Source: Afipia sp.
GTDB lineage: Bacteria > Pseudomonadota > Alphaproteobacteria > Rhizobiales > Xanthobacteraceae
Length of the DNA: 49,004 nt
Assembly: GCA_017308495.1 (NCBI GenBank)
Contig: JAFKES010000075.1
Location: 1-49,004 of the forward strand
Direction: 5' to 3'
Shown here: one piece after another, positions 1 through 7,296 of the stretch
Layout: the number at the start of each line of letters is the position of its first letter
How positions within the stretch are numbered: the first letter of the stretch is position 1
Made by a program: the position numbers and the translations under genes
The notes under the pieces: generated by a model
What the model saw: the letters and a program-made list of their open reading frames with translations, nothing else
What the model was told of the DNA's origin: nothing
Database searches by the model: none

Positions 1-878
1 AAAAAGGATTCGAGGCGGTCGGCAACATATTTTACGGGACGGCCGAGCATCATGCTGAGGCCAACCACGGCCATGTCCTCGTGATAGACATGGAGCTTCA
101 TGCCGAACGAGCCGCCGATGTCCGGCGCGATGACGCGAACGCTGGCTTCGGGGATGTCGTAGTAGCGCGAATAGATATCCTGGAATTGATACGGCGTCTG
201 CGTCGCGTGATGCACGGTCAGCTGCCGCTCGCTCGGATTGTAATCGGCAACGATGGCGCGCGGCTCCATGGTCACCGCGGTGTGGCGTCCGAAGGTGAAT
301 TCGCCTTCCACAACATGCGCGGCGCTCTTGAAGATATCGTCGATGCCGCCGGTATCGAGTTTGGCGTGAAAACACACATTGTCCCCGAGCTCGGGCGAAA
401 TGATCTCGCTGCCCGCCTCCCGCGCGGCATCGAGATCGACCACCGCGGCGATTTCCTCGAACCCGATCATCACCGCTTCGGCGGCGTCTTCGGCTTGCGC
501 GCGGGTATCCGCCACCACGGCGACGACGGCCTGGCCGGCCCACACCACCTTGCCGACCGCGAGCGGCCACTGCTCGGATGACTTCATGCCCTTGAAATGA
601 TCCAGCGTCCCGACCCAGGGCTTGCAGAGACGCGACAGGTCGTCGCCCGTCGCAACCAGGCGCACGCCCGGCATCGCTCTGGCGTCGGCGACATCGATCG
701 ACACGATGCGGGCATGGGCATAGGGGCTGCGGACAAACGCCGCGTGCAGCATGCGCGGCAACACCAGATCGGTGACATAGCGGCCGCGGCCGGCGAGCAG
801 CCGCTTCGCATTCGGCCGGGGAACGGAGCGGCCGATATAGGAATTCGGCCGGTCGATGGCGTGGAGGGGGCCGTTCAT
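1..878 (-). CDS. Molybdenum hydroxylase large (Mo-cofactor) subunit, N-terminal part; runs off the left edge
   Basis: Read on the minus strand from ATG at 878, the frame stays open to base 1, giving the first 292 residues of a protein whose family is normally about 750-800 residues. It resembles the molybdopterin-binding subunit of xanthine dehydrogenase/CO dehydrogenase-type enzymes. The N-terminal hammerhead domain shows LLAGRGRYVTD (27-37) and AFVRSPYAHARI (47-58). MEPR (204-207) and GGSFGMK (255-261) match conserved segments lining the Mo site. The start overlaps the stop of the 2Fe-2S gene (ATGA, 875-878), so the three subunits are probably cotranslated. The active-site loop that separates CO dehydrogenases from other hydroxylases lies outside the window, so the substrate cannot be named. 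Truncation is due to the window edge. Confidence 0.9.
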   Translation of the reverse strand, partial: MNGPLHAIDRPNSYIGRSVPRPNAKRLLAGRGRYVTDLVLPRMLHAAFVRSPYAHARIVSIDVADARAMPGVRLVATGDDLSRLCKPWVGTLDHFKGMKSSEQWPLAVGKVVWAGQAVVAVVADTRAQAEDAAEAVMIGFEEIAAVVDLDAAREAGSEIISPELGDNVCFHAKLDTGGIDDIFKSAAHVVEGEFTFGRHTAVTMEPRAIVADYNPSERQLTVHHATQTPYQFQDIYSRYYDIPEASVRVIAPDIGGSFGMKLHVYHEDMAVVGLSMMLGRPVKYVADRLESF

Positions 879-1411
879 GCGCCCACCTCTTCGCTCATGG
901 GCCGGTCCATTGGCCGGTTCTTGGGCCGATCCGAACCAGCCTCTCGCTGCCGCGCGACCGTCTCGATGGCATCGACGATCGCCTCATAGCCGGTGCACCG
1001 GCAGTAATTGCCCGACAGTCCGTCGCGGATCTCCTCGCGCGACGCGGTCTGGCCGGTCTTGAGCAGGTGGTAGGAGGTGACGAGCACCCCCGCCGTACAG
1101 AAGCCGCACTGCAGGGAATTGCGCTGATGGAACGCCTGCTGCAGGTCGGAGATCGCTCCGCGACCATCCAGACCTTCGATGGTTTCGATCACCATCCCGT
1201 CGGCCTGCACCGCGAACATCAGGCAGGCATGGATCGGTTTGTCATCGAGCAGGACGAGGCAGGCCCCGCACGCGCCCATCTCGCAGCCGAGATGGGTTCC
1301 GGTCAGTTGCAGCGTCTGACGCAGAAAATCCGCCAGCGTGTCGCGCGGCGCCACATGATGCGACACCGTCTCGCCGTTGACTGTCAGTGTGACGGGCGTT
1401 CTGTCGGTCAT
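875..1411 (-). CDS. Molybdenum hydroxylase small subunit, 2Fe-2S (CoxS-like)
   Basis: This 178-residue iron-sulfur subunit passes electrons from the Mo centre to FAD in xanthine dehydrogenase-family heterotrimers. A plant-type ferredoxin domain carries C43, C48, C51 and C63 (GCEMGACGAC core), and an all-helical second cluster domain carries C102, C105, C137 and C139 (QCGFC and YCRC). Both cluster sets are complete. The last 20 or so residues (after about 155) are a charged, Pro/Arg-rich tail not typical of the family and probably disordered. The gene overlaps both neighbours by 4 bp (ATGA at 1408-1411 and at 875-878), giving the order FAD subunit, 2Fe-2S subunit, Mo subunit in one operon. Family assignment is secure; the substrate is unknown. 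Confidence 0.95.
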   Translation of the reverse strand: MTDRTPVTLTVNGETVSHHVAPRDTLADFLRQTLQLTGTHLGCEMGACGACLVLLDDKPIHACLMFAVQADGMVIETIEGLDGRGAISDLQQAFHQRNSLQCGFCTAGVLVTSYHLLKTGQTASREEIRDGLSGNYCRCTGYEAIVDAIETVARQREAGSDRPKNRPMDRPMSEEVGA

Positions 1412-2268
1412 GCCGCCTCCCTCACGCGCTGGAGAAGCCGCCCCATCAGCACCCGCGCCAGATGCATCCGCATCGCGGCGGTCATGTGCGTGTCGTCCGG
1501 GGGATCGAGATCGCCCTCCAGCGCCTCCTGCGCACGCCGGATCGCCGCGGCGTCGAGGACACGGCCCGCCAGCGCGGCCTCGGCCCCTCTGGCGCGAATC
1601 GGCGTGGGGCCGACCGAAATGAACGCGATGCGCGCCTCGGCCACGGCGCTGTCGTCGAATGACGCCATCACCCCCGCGCCGACGATGGCATAGTCGCCGC
1701 GCCGCCGCGCCAGTTCGTCGAAGGCCCAGCGCTGGTTCGGCTTCACCGCCGGCACATGTAGGGCAACCAGCAGTTCGCCCGGCTCAATCGCGGTCTGATA
1801 CAGATCGATGAAGAAATCCGCGGCGGCGACGCGACGCACGCCGGATGGACCGGCGATTTCCATCTGCGCATCGAGCGCCAGCATCATTCCCGGAAATTCC
1901 GACGCCGGATCAGCTAGCGCGACGCTGCCGCCCAGTGTCCCCTTGTTGCGGATCGCCGGATGCGCGACATGCGGCGCGGCTTCGCTGAGCAGCGGGGCGT
2001 GCGCGCGGATCAGGGGATCGCTGAGCGTCTCGCAATGACGGGTCAGCGCGCCGATGCGCAGCCAGCCGCCCTCAAGGGCGATCCCCTTCATGGATTGGAT
2101 ATGGGAGACATCGACCAGCAGCGACGGCGCCTGCAGACGCATCGCCAGCGCCGGCACGAGGCTCTGCCCGCCGGCGATATAGCTCGCGTCGCCTTCCGAT
2201 CCCGCATAAGCGCCAAGCGCACCCTCGACCGTCGTCGGGCGCACATAGCTGAACGCTCTGGCTTTCAA
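1408..2268 (-). CDS. Molybdenum hydroxylase medium subunit, FAD-binding (CoxM-like)
   Basis: This 286-residue FAD subunit (family usually 280-300) is the first gene of the operon. IAGGQSLVPALAMRL and TLGGSVALADPASEFP match the two flavin-binding segments of the family, and a CO dehydrogenase flavoprotein C-terminal domain follows. I chose the TTG start at 2268 because GAGGGAGG stands five bases before it and the resulting N-terminus (MKARAFSYVRP) is the usual one for the family. An in-frame ATG at 2292 would add eight residues encoded by the ribosome binding site itself. The stop overlaps the next start by 4 bp. The upstream palindromes at 2301 and 2354 suggest control by the divergent TetR gene. 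Confidence 0.92.
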   Translation of the reverse strand: MKARAFSYVRPTTVEGALGAYAGSEGDASYIAGGQSLVPALAMRLQAPSLLVDVSHIQSMKGIALEGGWLRIGALTRHCETLSDPLIRAHAPLLSEAAPHVAHPAIRNKGTLGGSVALADPASEFPGMMLALDAQMEIAGPSGVRRVAAADFFIDLYQTAIEPGELLVALHVPAVKPNQRWAFDELARRRGDYAIVGAGVMASFDDSAVAEARIAFISVGPTPIRARGAEAALAGRVLDAAAIRRAQEALEGDLDPPDDTHMTAAMRMHLARVLMGRLLQRVREAA

Positions 2269-2300
2269 CGAAACCTCCCTCGAGGCAGCCATCCAGATTT

Positions 2301-2316
2301 GTTACCATCTGGTAAC
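2301..2316. promoter_or_regulatory. Perfect 16-bp palindrome, candidate TetR operator (site 1)
   Basis: GTTACCA-TC-TGGTAAC is a perfect inverted repeat with 7-bp arms. It lies 32 bp upstream of the proposed TTG start of the flavoprotein gene and between that gene and the divergent TetR gene. Size and symmetry suit a TetR dimer site. A second copy with the same ACCA-NN-TGGT core lies at 2354-2369. Confidence 0.65.
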
Positions 2317-2353
2317 TTTATCCAATCACGTGCCGACGGGGTCGTCAAGACAA

Positions 2354-2369
2354 ATGACCACTTGGTTAC
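2354..2369. promoter_or_regulatory. Imperfect palindrome, candidate TetR operator (site 2)
   Basis: ATGACCA-CT-TGGTTAC shares the ACCA-NN-TGGT core and 2-bp spacer of the palindrome at 2301-2316. The centres are 53 bp apart, close to five helical turns, so both could be bound on one DNA face. The site is 52 bp before the TetR ATG, suggesting autoregulation as well as control of the hydroxylase operon. Confidence 0.5.
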
Positions 2370-2420
2370 TTTGTCGCGTTGCGGTAGCGTGATGCGGAAT
2401 TCGGGAATGAGCCGGGCGCG

Positions 2421-3158
2421 ATGGCAAAAAACGCCGCCAAATCAGCAACAAAGAAAGCGCCGCCAAAGAAGAGACAGCCGCCGCGGCGGCACAATCTGCG
2501 CGCCGCTGAGCGCGAGCAGGTCATTCTCGACGAGGCCATCCGGTTTTTTGCCGAGCGCGGTTTCGAGGGCCAGACCCGCGAACTGGCCAAGCGCATGGGC
2601 ATCACCCACGCCACGATCTACCGCCACTTTCCGAGCAAGGAAGCGCTGGTCGAGCGCGTCTACGAACACATCTATCTGAGCCGCTGGAATCCGGACTGGG
2701 GCCCGCTGATCCGCGACCGCCGCCGGAGTCTCGAAGCAAGGCTGACGCAGTTCTATCTCGAATATGTCGAGCGCGTGTTCGACTACAACTGGGTCCGGAT
2801 TTTCGTGTCGTCGGGCCTGAAATCGTTCGATATCACCAAGCGCTATCTGGCCATCGTGCGCCGCGAGGTCGTCGAACCGGCCTGCCGGGAATTACGATAC
2901 GACCTGAATCTGCCGGGCGTCGACACCGTGCCGTTGTCGGAACGCGAGCTTGAGATGTTCTGGGGCCTGCACGGCCGCATCTTCTATCTGGCCATCCGGC
3001 GCTTCGTCTACGACACGCCGACGCCCGCTCACCTCGACGACATCGTGCGCGACGCCGTCACAGGCTTCCTCAACGGCTCAAAGGACCTGATGCCGGCCCT
3101 TGTGGCCGACATCGCCGCGGCCAAAAGCGCGGCGCGCAAATCCGCCGGCGCTCAGTAG
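2421..3158 (+). CDS. TetR/AcrR family transcriptional regulator
   Basis: This 245-residue protein has a basic Lys/Ala/Pro-rich N-terminal extension (1-30), then a TetR DNA-binding domain. The helix-turn-helix lies at about 51-70, with ITHATIYRHFPSKEAL as the recognition-helix signature. The C-terminal ligand domain (about 90-225) is not one I can tie to a ligand. The gene is divergent from the molybdenum hydroxylase operon, and two related palindromes in the shared spacer make that operon and itself the likely targets. Its 3' end overlaps the convergent cupin gene by 7 bp. No strong ribosome binding site precedes the ATG. Family is certain; ligand and sign of regulation are inferred. Confidence 0.93.
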   Translation: MAKNAAKSATKKAPPKKRQPPRRHNLRAAEREQVILDEAIRFFAERGFEGQTRELAKRMGITHATIYRHFPSKEALVERVYEHIYLSRWNPDWGPLIRDRRRSLEARLTQFYLEYVERVFDYNWVRIFVSSGLKSFDITKRYLAIVRREVVEPACRELRYDLNLPGVDTVPLSERELEMFWGLHGRIFYLAIRRFVYDTPTPAHLDDIVRDAVTGFLNGSKDLMPALVADIAAAKSAARKSAGAQ

Positions 3159-3583
3159 CCGTTGTCGGCGTTGCGCGCCATGAAGGTCGCGGGCGTCCCG
3201 TCTTTCGGATCGACGAAGATGATGTCGGTCGGCTCGCGCCGAGGCGTGTCGATCGACATGAAGACCACGGGATGCTCGTAAAGCTCCGGCATGGCGTGAA
3301 CGGTGCCGCGTTCGAAAAATAGCAGCTGGCCCGGCCTGAACTCGATCTTGGTCGACTCGTCTTTTGACCAGAAGGTGCCGCGGCCGGAAAAGACATACAG
3401 ATACTCGTCGCAGGTCGCATGATAATGCGGCGGCGTCGGACGATAGACCCGGAAAACACGCGCGCTCGCCTGCTCCCGATTCGTCAGATAGGTATCGACC
3501 AGCAGCGTCTTAGCGGTGTCCGGCATGGCCGCGGCAATCGCCTCGATGTCGAAGCAGCCTGTTGATTGCGAGTTATCAGACAT
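3152..3583 (-). CDS. Single-domain cupin protein
   Basis: This 143-residue protein has a conserved cupin metal-binding motif 1, HYHATCDEYLYVFSG: His-x-His, four residues, Glu, six residues, Gly. A weaker motif 2 follows around PGQLLFFERGTVHAMPE, whose histidine could be the fourth metal ligand. The ATG at 3583 has a GGGA ribosome binding site 8-9 bases upstream; a longer frame reaching 3682 lacks one. The reaction is unknown, since small cupins may be dioxygenases, isomerases or binding proteins. It is convergent with the TetR gene and overlaps it by 7 bp. A link to the hydroxylase pathway is possible only by proximity. Confidence 0.85.
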   Translation of the reverse strand: MSDNSQSTGCFDIEAIAAAMPDTAKTLLVDTYLTNREQASARVFRVYRPTPPHYHATCDEYLYVFSGRGTFWSKDESTKIEFRPGQLLFFERGTVHAMPELYEHPVVFMSIDTPRREPTDIIFVDPKDGTPATFMARNADNGY

Positions 3584-3718
3584 AAACGATCCCTGCGGGG
3601 CTGATGAGCGCAGATCAGCGCGACGTCGGTGAGGTAAAGTCTTTTCTCGCGAGATCAAGCTCGATGCCTTGATCGGGATCAAGATGCTTCACACGACGCC
3701 CGCGGCCGGTCGTCGGCC

Positions 3719-4795
3719 TCACCCCTTTTTCTTTTCTTTCGGGCTGCGCATGGTGAAGCGCGCATTGCCGAGCCCGGTGCCGATGGTGAGGATTCCCCAA
3801 CGGCGATAGTCCTGCATGAAGGGGATCTCGCTCAGGCCCTGCACCACGCCATCGTTATGCATGAGCACCACGGTGTCGTGATCGCCGATCGTCGGGATCA
3901 GGTCGATCAGGCTGTTCGGGAGGTTGAACCGGCTGCTTTCCCAGTTGCCCGGCAGGTTCTGCGCGCCTTTTTCGATGGACCCGTCCGCATCGATGGCTCC
4001 CGGACAGGAGATGCCGATGAACGGCGCAAGCTTCAGGCCCTTAGCCTCTGCCGCCTTGAGCAACCCCTTCAGCATTCCGGCGAGCGTCTTCACCGCGCCT
4101 TCCCGCGTCGGCCCGTCGTCGGCATGACACCACAGTTCGGATTTCCAGACCGACGCCTTCGACAGATCCGGCGCTTTCTTCTGGCGGGTTTCCACCACGC
4201 CGCAACGGATATTGGTGCCACCGATATCGACCGCGAGCAGGCTGTCATAGCCCTCGAAGATCCAGGACGGCGCGAGATGCGTGCAGCCGATCAGCGCGGC
4301 CTCGTCGGGATGAAAGCGGATCGGGATCAGGCCCGCCTTCACGCCCTGCGCCGCCAGAATGATGCTGGCCCGCGCAATGGCCAGTTCGCCGATCCGGCTT
4401 TGCCGGAATCCGCCGCCGACGATGATCGCCTCGGTCTTGTCCCATGCCTTGGTCTTGAGAAAGCGCTGCGTGACATAAGCCAGTTCCTGGGCGAACTCCT
4501 CGATGGCGCTATGGACCAGGGCGGCGGCTTCGACATCCGCGCCGATCAGGATTTCGTCCAGCTTCTTTTTGCTGATGTCTTCCGTGGATTTGGCGCCGAA
4601 CGGGTCTTCGCCATTTTTCTTCAATGGTTTCCGCCATTTATCCAGAATATCCTGGAACGCTCTTTTGCTGGCACGATCACCGAGAAACCCGTCGTCGTCC
4701 TTGAGCTCGATGTTGTAACTGTCAATGTCCACGGACGGCAGCCGGGAGGCGCCATGGTTGCCGATGCCTGCGGTCGTCAGCGTGTCCTCGCCCAT
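3719..4795 (-). CDS. ROK/sugar-kinase-like ASKHA protein with circularly permuted motif order
   Basis: A 358-residue actin/hexokinase-fold protein. Motifs that end a normal ROK kinase come first: a helix before IIVGGGF (124-130), then HPDEAALIGC (162-171). The motifs that start a normal ROK kinase come afterwards: phosphate-binding LLAVDIGGTN (186-195), PGAIDADGSI (265-274), NLPGNW (280-285), HNDG with the probable catalytic Asp (D315), and TIGTGLGN (337-344). The chain stops soon after the second phosphate motif. The ROK zinc motif (CxCGxxGC) is absent. ATP binding and phosphoryl transfer are plausible; the substrate is unknown. No ROK-type helix-turn-helix is seen. It stands alone between the cupin gene and rplU. 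The permutation is inferred from motif order, not from an alignment. Confidence 0.75.
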   Translation of the reverse strand: MGEDTLTTAGIGNHGASRLPSVDIDSYNIELKDDDGFLGDRASKRAFQDILDKWRKPLKKNGEDPFGAKSTEDISKKKLDEILIGADVEAAALVHSAIEEFAQELAYVTQRFLKTKAWDKTEAIIVGGGFRQSRIGELAIARASIILAAQGVKAGLIPIRFHPDEAALIGCTHLAPSWIFEGYDSLLAVDIGGTNIRCGVVETRQKKAPDLSKASVWKSELWCHADDGPTREGAVKTLAGMLKGLLKAAEAKGLKLAPFIGISCPGAIDADGSIEKGAQNLPGNWESSRFNLPNSLIDLIPTIGDHDTVVLMHNDGVVQGLSEIPFMQDYRRWGILTIGTGLGNARFTMRSPKEKKKG

Positions 4796-4923
4796 TCAGC
4801 CCCCCTTGATGATGGTAGGACAACGGTTCGGGAACCGGATGGTTGCGCCGTCCCTCAAAAGATAAGTCGCCCCAAAATCGCGCCAAACAGCCGAGAAACC
4901 TGCTATTTCCGGGGCCTTTCAGC

Positions 4924-4951
4924 TTGACTCACGGCTTTGAGCCGCTATAAA
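4924..4951 (+). promoter_or_regulatory. Sigma-70-type promoter of the rplU-rpmA operon
   Basis: TTGACT (4924-4929) and TATAAA (4946-4951) are separated by 16 bp. Initiation near 4958 would leave a leader of about 130 nt before the rplU ATG at 5091. The spacer from the ROK gene start (4795) to rplU holds no other clear feature. I could not assign the leader to a known ribosomal-protein leader RNA. Confidence 0.65.
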
Positions 4952-5090
4952 TCCCGCAACCGGCGCGGGAAAACCTCGCGCCGTGTGCTTTTGCGTGGCC
5001 GTCAAGGTCCGCATGAACCCATAACGACTGAACAAGAAGCCGGCCCGGGCATGACCCGAGCGTCGGGATCGAACACGAAGGACAAGAACG

Positions 5091-5471
5091 ATGTTCGCAG
5101 TCATCAAAACCGGCGGCCGGCAGTTCCGCGTCGCTCCGGATGATGTGCTTGAAATTGGCAAGATCGCCGGCGAAGTCGGCACGATCGTGCAGCTTGGCGA
5201 AGTACTGGTGGTGGGCGGCGACACGCCGGTCCTCGGGGCTCCGCTGGTTGCGGGCGCGTCGGTCGCGGCAGAGGTGCTGGACCACAAGCGCGGCCCGAAG
5301 GTCATCGCCTTCAAGAAGCGCCGCCGCAAGAATTCGAAGCGCAAGCGCGGCTATCGCGACGAGATCACGGTGATCCGCGTCACCGAGATCCTGACCGACG
5401 GCAAGGCCCCGACGGTGGGTCCGCGCCCGAAGAAGGCCAAGACCGAAACCAAGGCCGCTGAGGCCGCGTAA
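5091..5471 (+). CDS. rplU: 50S ribosomal protein L21
   Basis: This 126-residue L21 protein of the large ribosomal subunit starts with the family signature MFAVIKTGGRQFRV. The central basic segment FKKRRRKNSKRKRGYR (about 74-89) is the rRNA-binding region. The C-terminal tail (about 109-126) is rich in Lys, Ala and Thr and extends beyond the roughly 103-residue E. coli protein, as is usual in alphaproteobacteria. rpmA follows after 91 bp, the standard rplU-rpmA pair, and a promoter is visible at 4924-4951. Confidence 0.98.
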   Translation: MFAVIKTGGRQFRVAPDDVLEIGKIAGEVGTIVQLGEVLVVGGDTPVLGAPLVAGASVAAEVLDHKRGPKVIAFKKRRRKNSKRKRGYRDEITVIRVTEILTDGKAPTVGPRPKKAKTETKAAEAA

Positions 5472-5509
5472 GCGACCCGGCCGAAACATATCACCATCAA
5501 ACGTGACAT

Positions 5510-5526
5510 GATTCCGTCAGGGAATC
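5510..5526 (+). other. Hairpin between rplU and rpmA
   Basis: GATTCC-gtcag-GGAATC forms a 6-bp stem with a 5-nt loop and no T-run, so termination is unlikely. In the rplU-rpmA transcript it could be a processing or stability element. Functional role is inference. Confidence 0.3.
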
Positions 5527-5562
5527 GGTCTATACGCTGAAGACAAGTTTGGAGACGGAGCC

Positions 5563-5832
5563 ATGGCTCACAAAAAAGCAGGCGGTTCATCGCGCAACGG
5601 ACGCGACTCGGCAGGCAAGCGCCTCGGCATCAAGGCGTTCGGCGGCCAGCACGTGATTCCGGGCAACATTATCGCGCGTCAGCGCGGCACCACGTGGCAT
5701 CCCGGCCTCAACGTCGGCATGGGCACGGATCATACCTTGTTCGCCAAGGTCGAAGGCAAAGTCGAGTTCCGCGCCAAAGCCAACGGCCGCACCTACATCT
5801 CGGTTCTTCCGATGGTGGCCGCGGCTGAATAA
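5563..5832 (+). CDS. rpmA: 50S ribosomal protein L27
   Basis: This 89-residue L27 begins [16 protein letters not shown], the canonical N-terminal tail that reaches toward the peptidyl transferase centre. GIKAFGGQ and [13 protein letters not shown] are family signatures. There is no N-terminal cleavage extension of the Firmicutes type. GGAGACGGAG precedes the ATG as ribosome binding site. A strong intrinsic terminator lies downstream at 5892-5927, so the operon probably ends here. Confidence 0.98.
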   Translation: MAHKKAGGSSRNGRDSAGKRLGIKAFGGQHVIPGNIIARQRGTTWHPGLNVGMGTDHTLFAKVEGKVEFRAKANGRTYISVLPMVAAAE

Positions 5833-5849
5833 ACGGTAGACACATCGCG

Positions 5850-5875
5850 TCTGCCGGTCCTGTTGAACCGGCAGA
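5850..5875 (+). other. 9-bp hairpin 3' of rpmA
   Basis: TCTGCCGGT-cctgttga-ACCGGCAGA is a perfect 9-bp inverted repeat 17 bp after the rpmA stop. It has no T-run and sits just before the terminator at 5892, so it may protect the 3' end of the mRNA or act with that terminator. Confidence 0.4.
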
Positions 5876-5891
5876 GCGCCAGATGGCTCTC

Positions 5892-5927
5892 AAGGGGAGA
5901 CGGGAAACCGGCCTCCCCTTTTGTTTT
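5892..5927 (+). terminator. Intrinsic terminator of rplU-rpmA
   Basis: AAGGGGAG and CTCCCCTT form an 8-bp stem with an inner CGG/CCG pair around a GAAA loop, followed by TTGTTTT. Strength and position fit termination of the ribosomal operon. It also argues against any acetyltransferase start upstream of 5972, because a longer frame would begin inside the T-run. Confidence 0.8.
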
Positions 5928-5971
5928 GCGCGTTCGTCGCCGTCCGGGACGAATGCGAAAAGGAGCCAACC

Positions 5972-6562
5972 ATGTTGCAGCAGAGTCCACCATCCGCGTT
6001 GCGGGAGTCGAGTCCCGTCGTCCTCGAGACCAAGCGACTGGTGTTGCGCCAGCCGACACTCGCGGACGTAAAAGCCATTGCCGCCATCGTCGGCGACAAG
6101 CGGGTGGCCGACAACCTGCGTCGGGTGCCGCATCCCTACACGCTGGACGACGCCGTCAGCTTCGTCACCACGGTGGCCCGCACCAGCGACACCGTGTTCC
6201 TGATCGAGCGAGACCGCGACGCGGTCGGCCTTGTCGGAATCAATTGGGGCAACGAGGCCGCGCCCGAGCTTGGCTATTGTCTCGGCATTCCCCACGCCGG
6301 CAAGGGCTACGCCACCGAGGCCGCGCGCGCGGCGATCGACTACGCCTTCGAGGAATTCGCCATCGACCAGTTGCTGGCGGGCGCGCGGGTGCTCAACCCC
6401 GCCTCGCGCCATGTGCTGGAGAAGTGCGGCTTCCAGTGGACCGGCGTCGAACTGCACCGCTCGCTCGCGCTGGGCTCGTCCACGCCGGTGGACCGGTTCA
6501 GGCTGGAGCGCGGGGTGTGGGCGTCGCTGAAAAGTTGGGGCAACGCGGCCCGACGGGTGTAA
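5972..6562 (+). CDS. GNAT family N-acetyltransferase
   Basis: This 196-residue protein is a RimJ/RimL-like GNAT. The family moves an acetyl group from acetyl-CoA to an amine; the acceptor here is unknown. LETKRLVLRQPTLAD opens the fold (about 19-33), and ELGYCLGIPHAGKGYATEA is the CoA pyrophosphate-binding motif A. ARVLNPASRHVLEKCGF is the typical C-terminal motif B. The ATG at 5972 has AGGAG six bases upstream. It follows the rpmA terminator, so it needs its own promoter. It sits between rpmA and obgE as in relatives, here separated from obgE by an inserted exporter patch. Confidence 0.92.
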   Translation: MLQQSPPSALRESSPVVLETKRLVLRQPTLADVKAIAAIVGDKRVADNLRRVPHPYTLDDAVSFVTTVARTSDTVFLIERDRDAVGLVGINWGNEAAPELGYCLGIPHAGKGYATEAARAAIDYAFEEFAIDQLLAGARVLNPASRHVLEKCGFQWTGVELHRSLALGSSTPVDRFRLERGVWASLKSWGNAARRV

Positions 6563-6591
6563 CCACCTCCGGCGGTTGCTGTACGCATCGA

Positions 6592-6651
6592 CCTCGTCCG
6601 CTTCGGCCTGCCGCTACGGCAGGCCGCGAGCCCCCCCGATGGCGGACGAGG
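6592..6651. repeat. Nested palindrome between convergent genes
   Basis: An inner perfect 10-bp stem CGGCCTGCCG-cta-CGGCAGGCCG (6604-6626) lies inside an outer perfect 10-bp inverted repeat CCTCGTCCGC (6592-6601) and GCGGACGAGG (6642-6651). The gap lies between the 3' ends of the acetyltransferase and the TetR gene, so it may act as a two-way factor-independent stop or be a dispersed palindromic element. There is no T-run on either strand. Confidence 0.6.
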
Positions 6652-6667
6652 TTCGCTGTCGTTAACG

Positions 6668-7291
6668 TCATTGCCTGCGGCGTGCGTTGTCCTGGACCGT
6701 CAGCGCCGCCAGGAGAAGCTTGAGGCCCTTCAGGGCCGTCGCAACGGATTGGCCGCCTGTCTGCGCGTTGACGATGGCGCCGTCCAGAGCCAGCGTTGCG
6801 GCCCAGGCGATGTCATCGGCCTTCTTGCGCGACGGAAGCAAACCCGCGATGACGGCGCACACATCCTGCTTGTGCTGCGCCGCGATTCCGAGAATGCACG
6901 GGATCGACCCGCCGAACTCGGCAATGGTATTGGCAAAGGCGCACCCTCTGAAGGTTGTCGCCGCGAGCAGCTCTCCCGCTGCGGACAGGACCGGGTCGAG
7001 GGGCGCGCGCCGTCTTTGATCGGCCGTCTGTTCGCTGGCCGCTTTTGCAATCGCATCCTTGAACCAGTCGATCCAGATCTGATGCCGCCGTTCAAGGAAG
7101 GCCTCGATCAGATCGTCCTTCGACGGGAAATGCCTGTACAGCGTAACCTTGGTCACTCTTGCTTCCGCGATGATCCTGTCGACACCGATCGCGCGGACGC
7201 CATTCTGATAAAATAAATGCTGGGCGGTGCGCAGAATGCGCTCCTTGGCCGGGAGACCGGAGAGGTCGGGTGCAGTCTGCTTCTTGACCAT
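6668..7291 (-). CDS. TetR/AcrR family transcriptional regulator
   Basis: This 207-residue regulator starts at the ATG at 7291 (MVKKQTAPDL). A longer frame to 7408 would run through the operator-like repeats and into the divergent gene. The TetR DNA-binding domain spans about 14-60, with the recognition segment VTKVTLYRHFPSKDDLI. The C-terminal part contains TTFRGCAFANTIAEFG, a segment typical of the YcdC/QacR-like TetR_C group often linked to small-molecule exporters. It is divergent from an EamA exporter gene across 71 bp with inverted repeats, suggesting it represses that exporter and itself. Ligand unknown. Confidence 0.92.
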   Translation of the reverse strand: MVKKQTAPDLSGLPAKERILRTAQHLFYQNGVRAIGVDRIIAEARVTKVTLYRHFPSKDDLIEAFLERRHQIWIDWFKDAIAKAASEQTADQRRRAPLDPVLSAAGELLAATTFRGCAFANTIAEFGGSIPCILGIAAQHKQDVCAVIAGLLPSRKKADDIAWAATLALDGAIVNAQTGGQSVATALKGLKLLLAALTVQDNARRRQ

Positions 7292-7296
7292 GGCGG

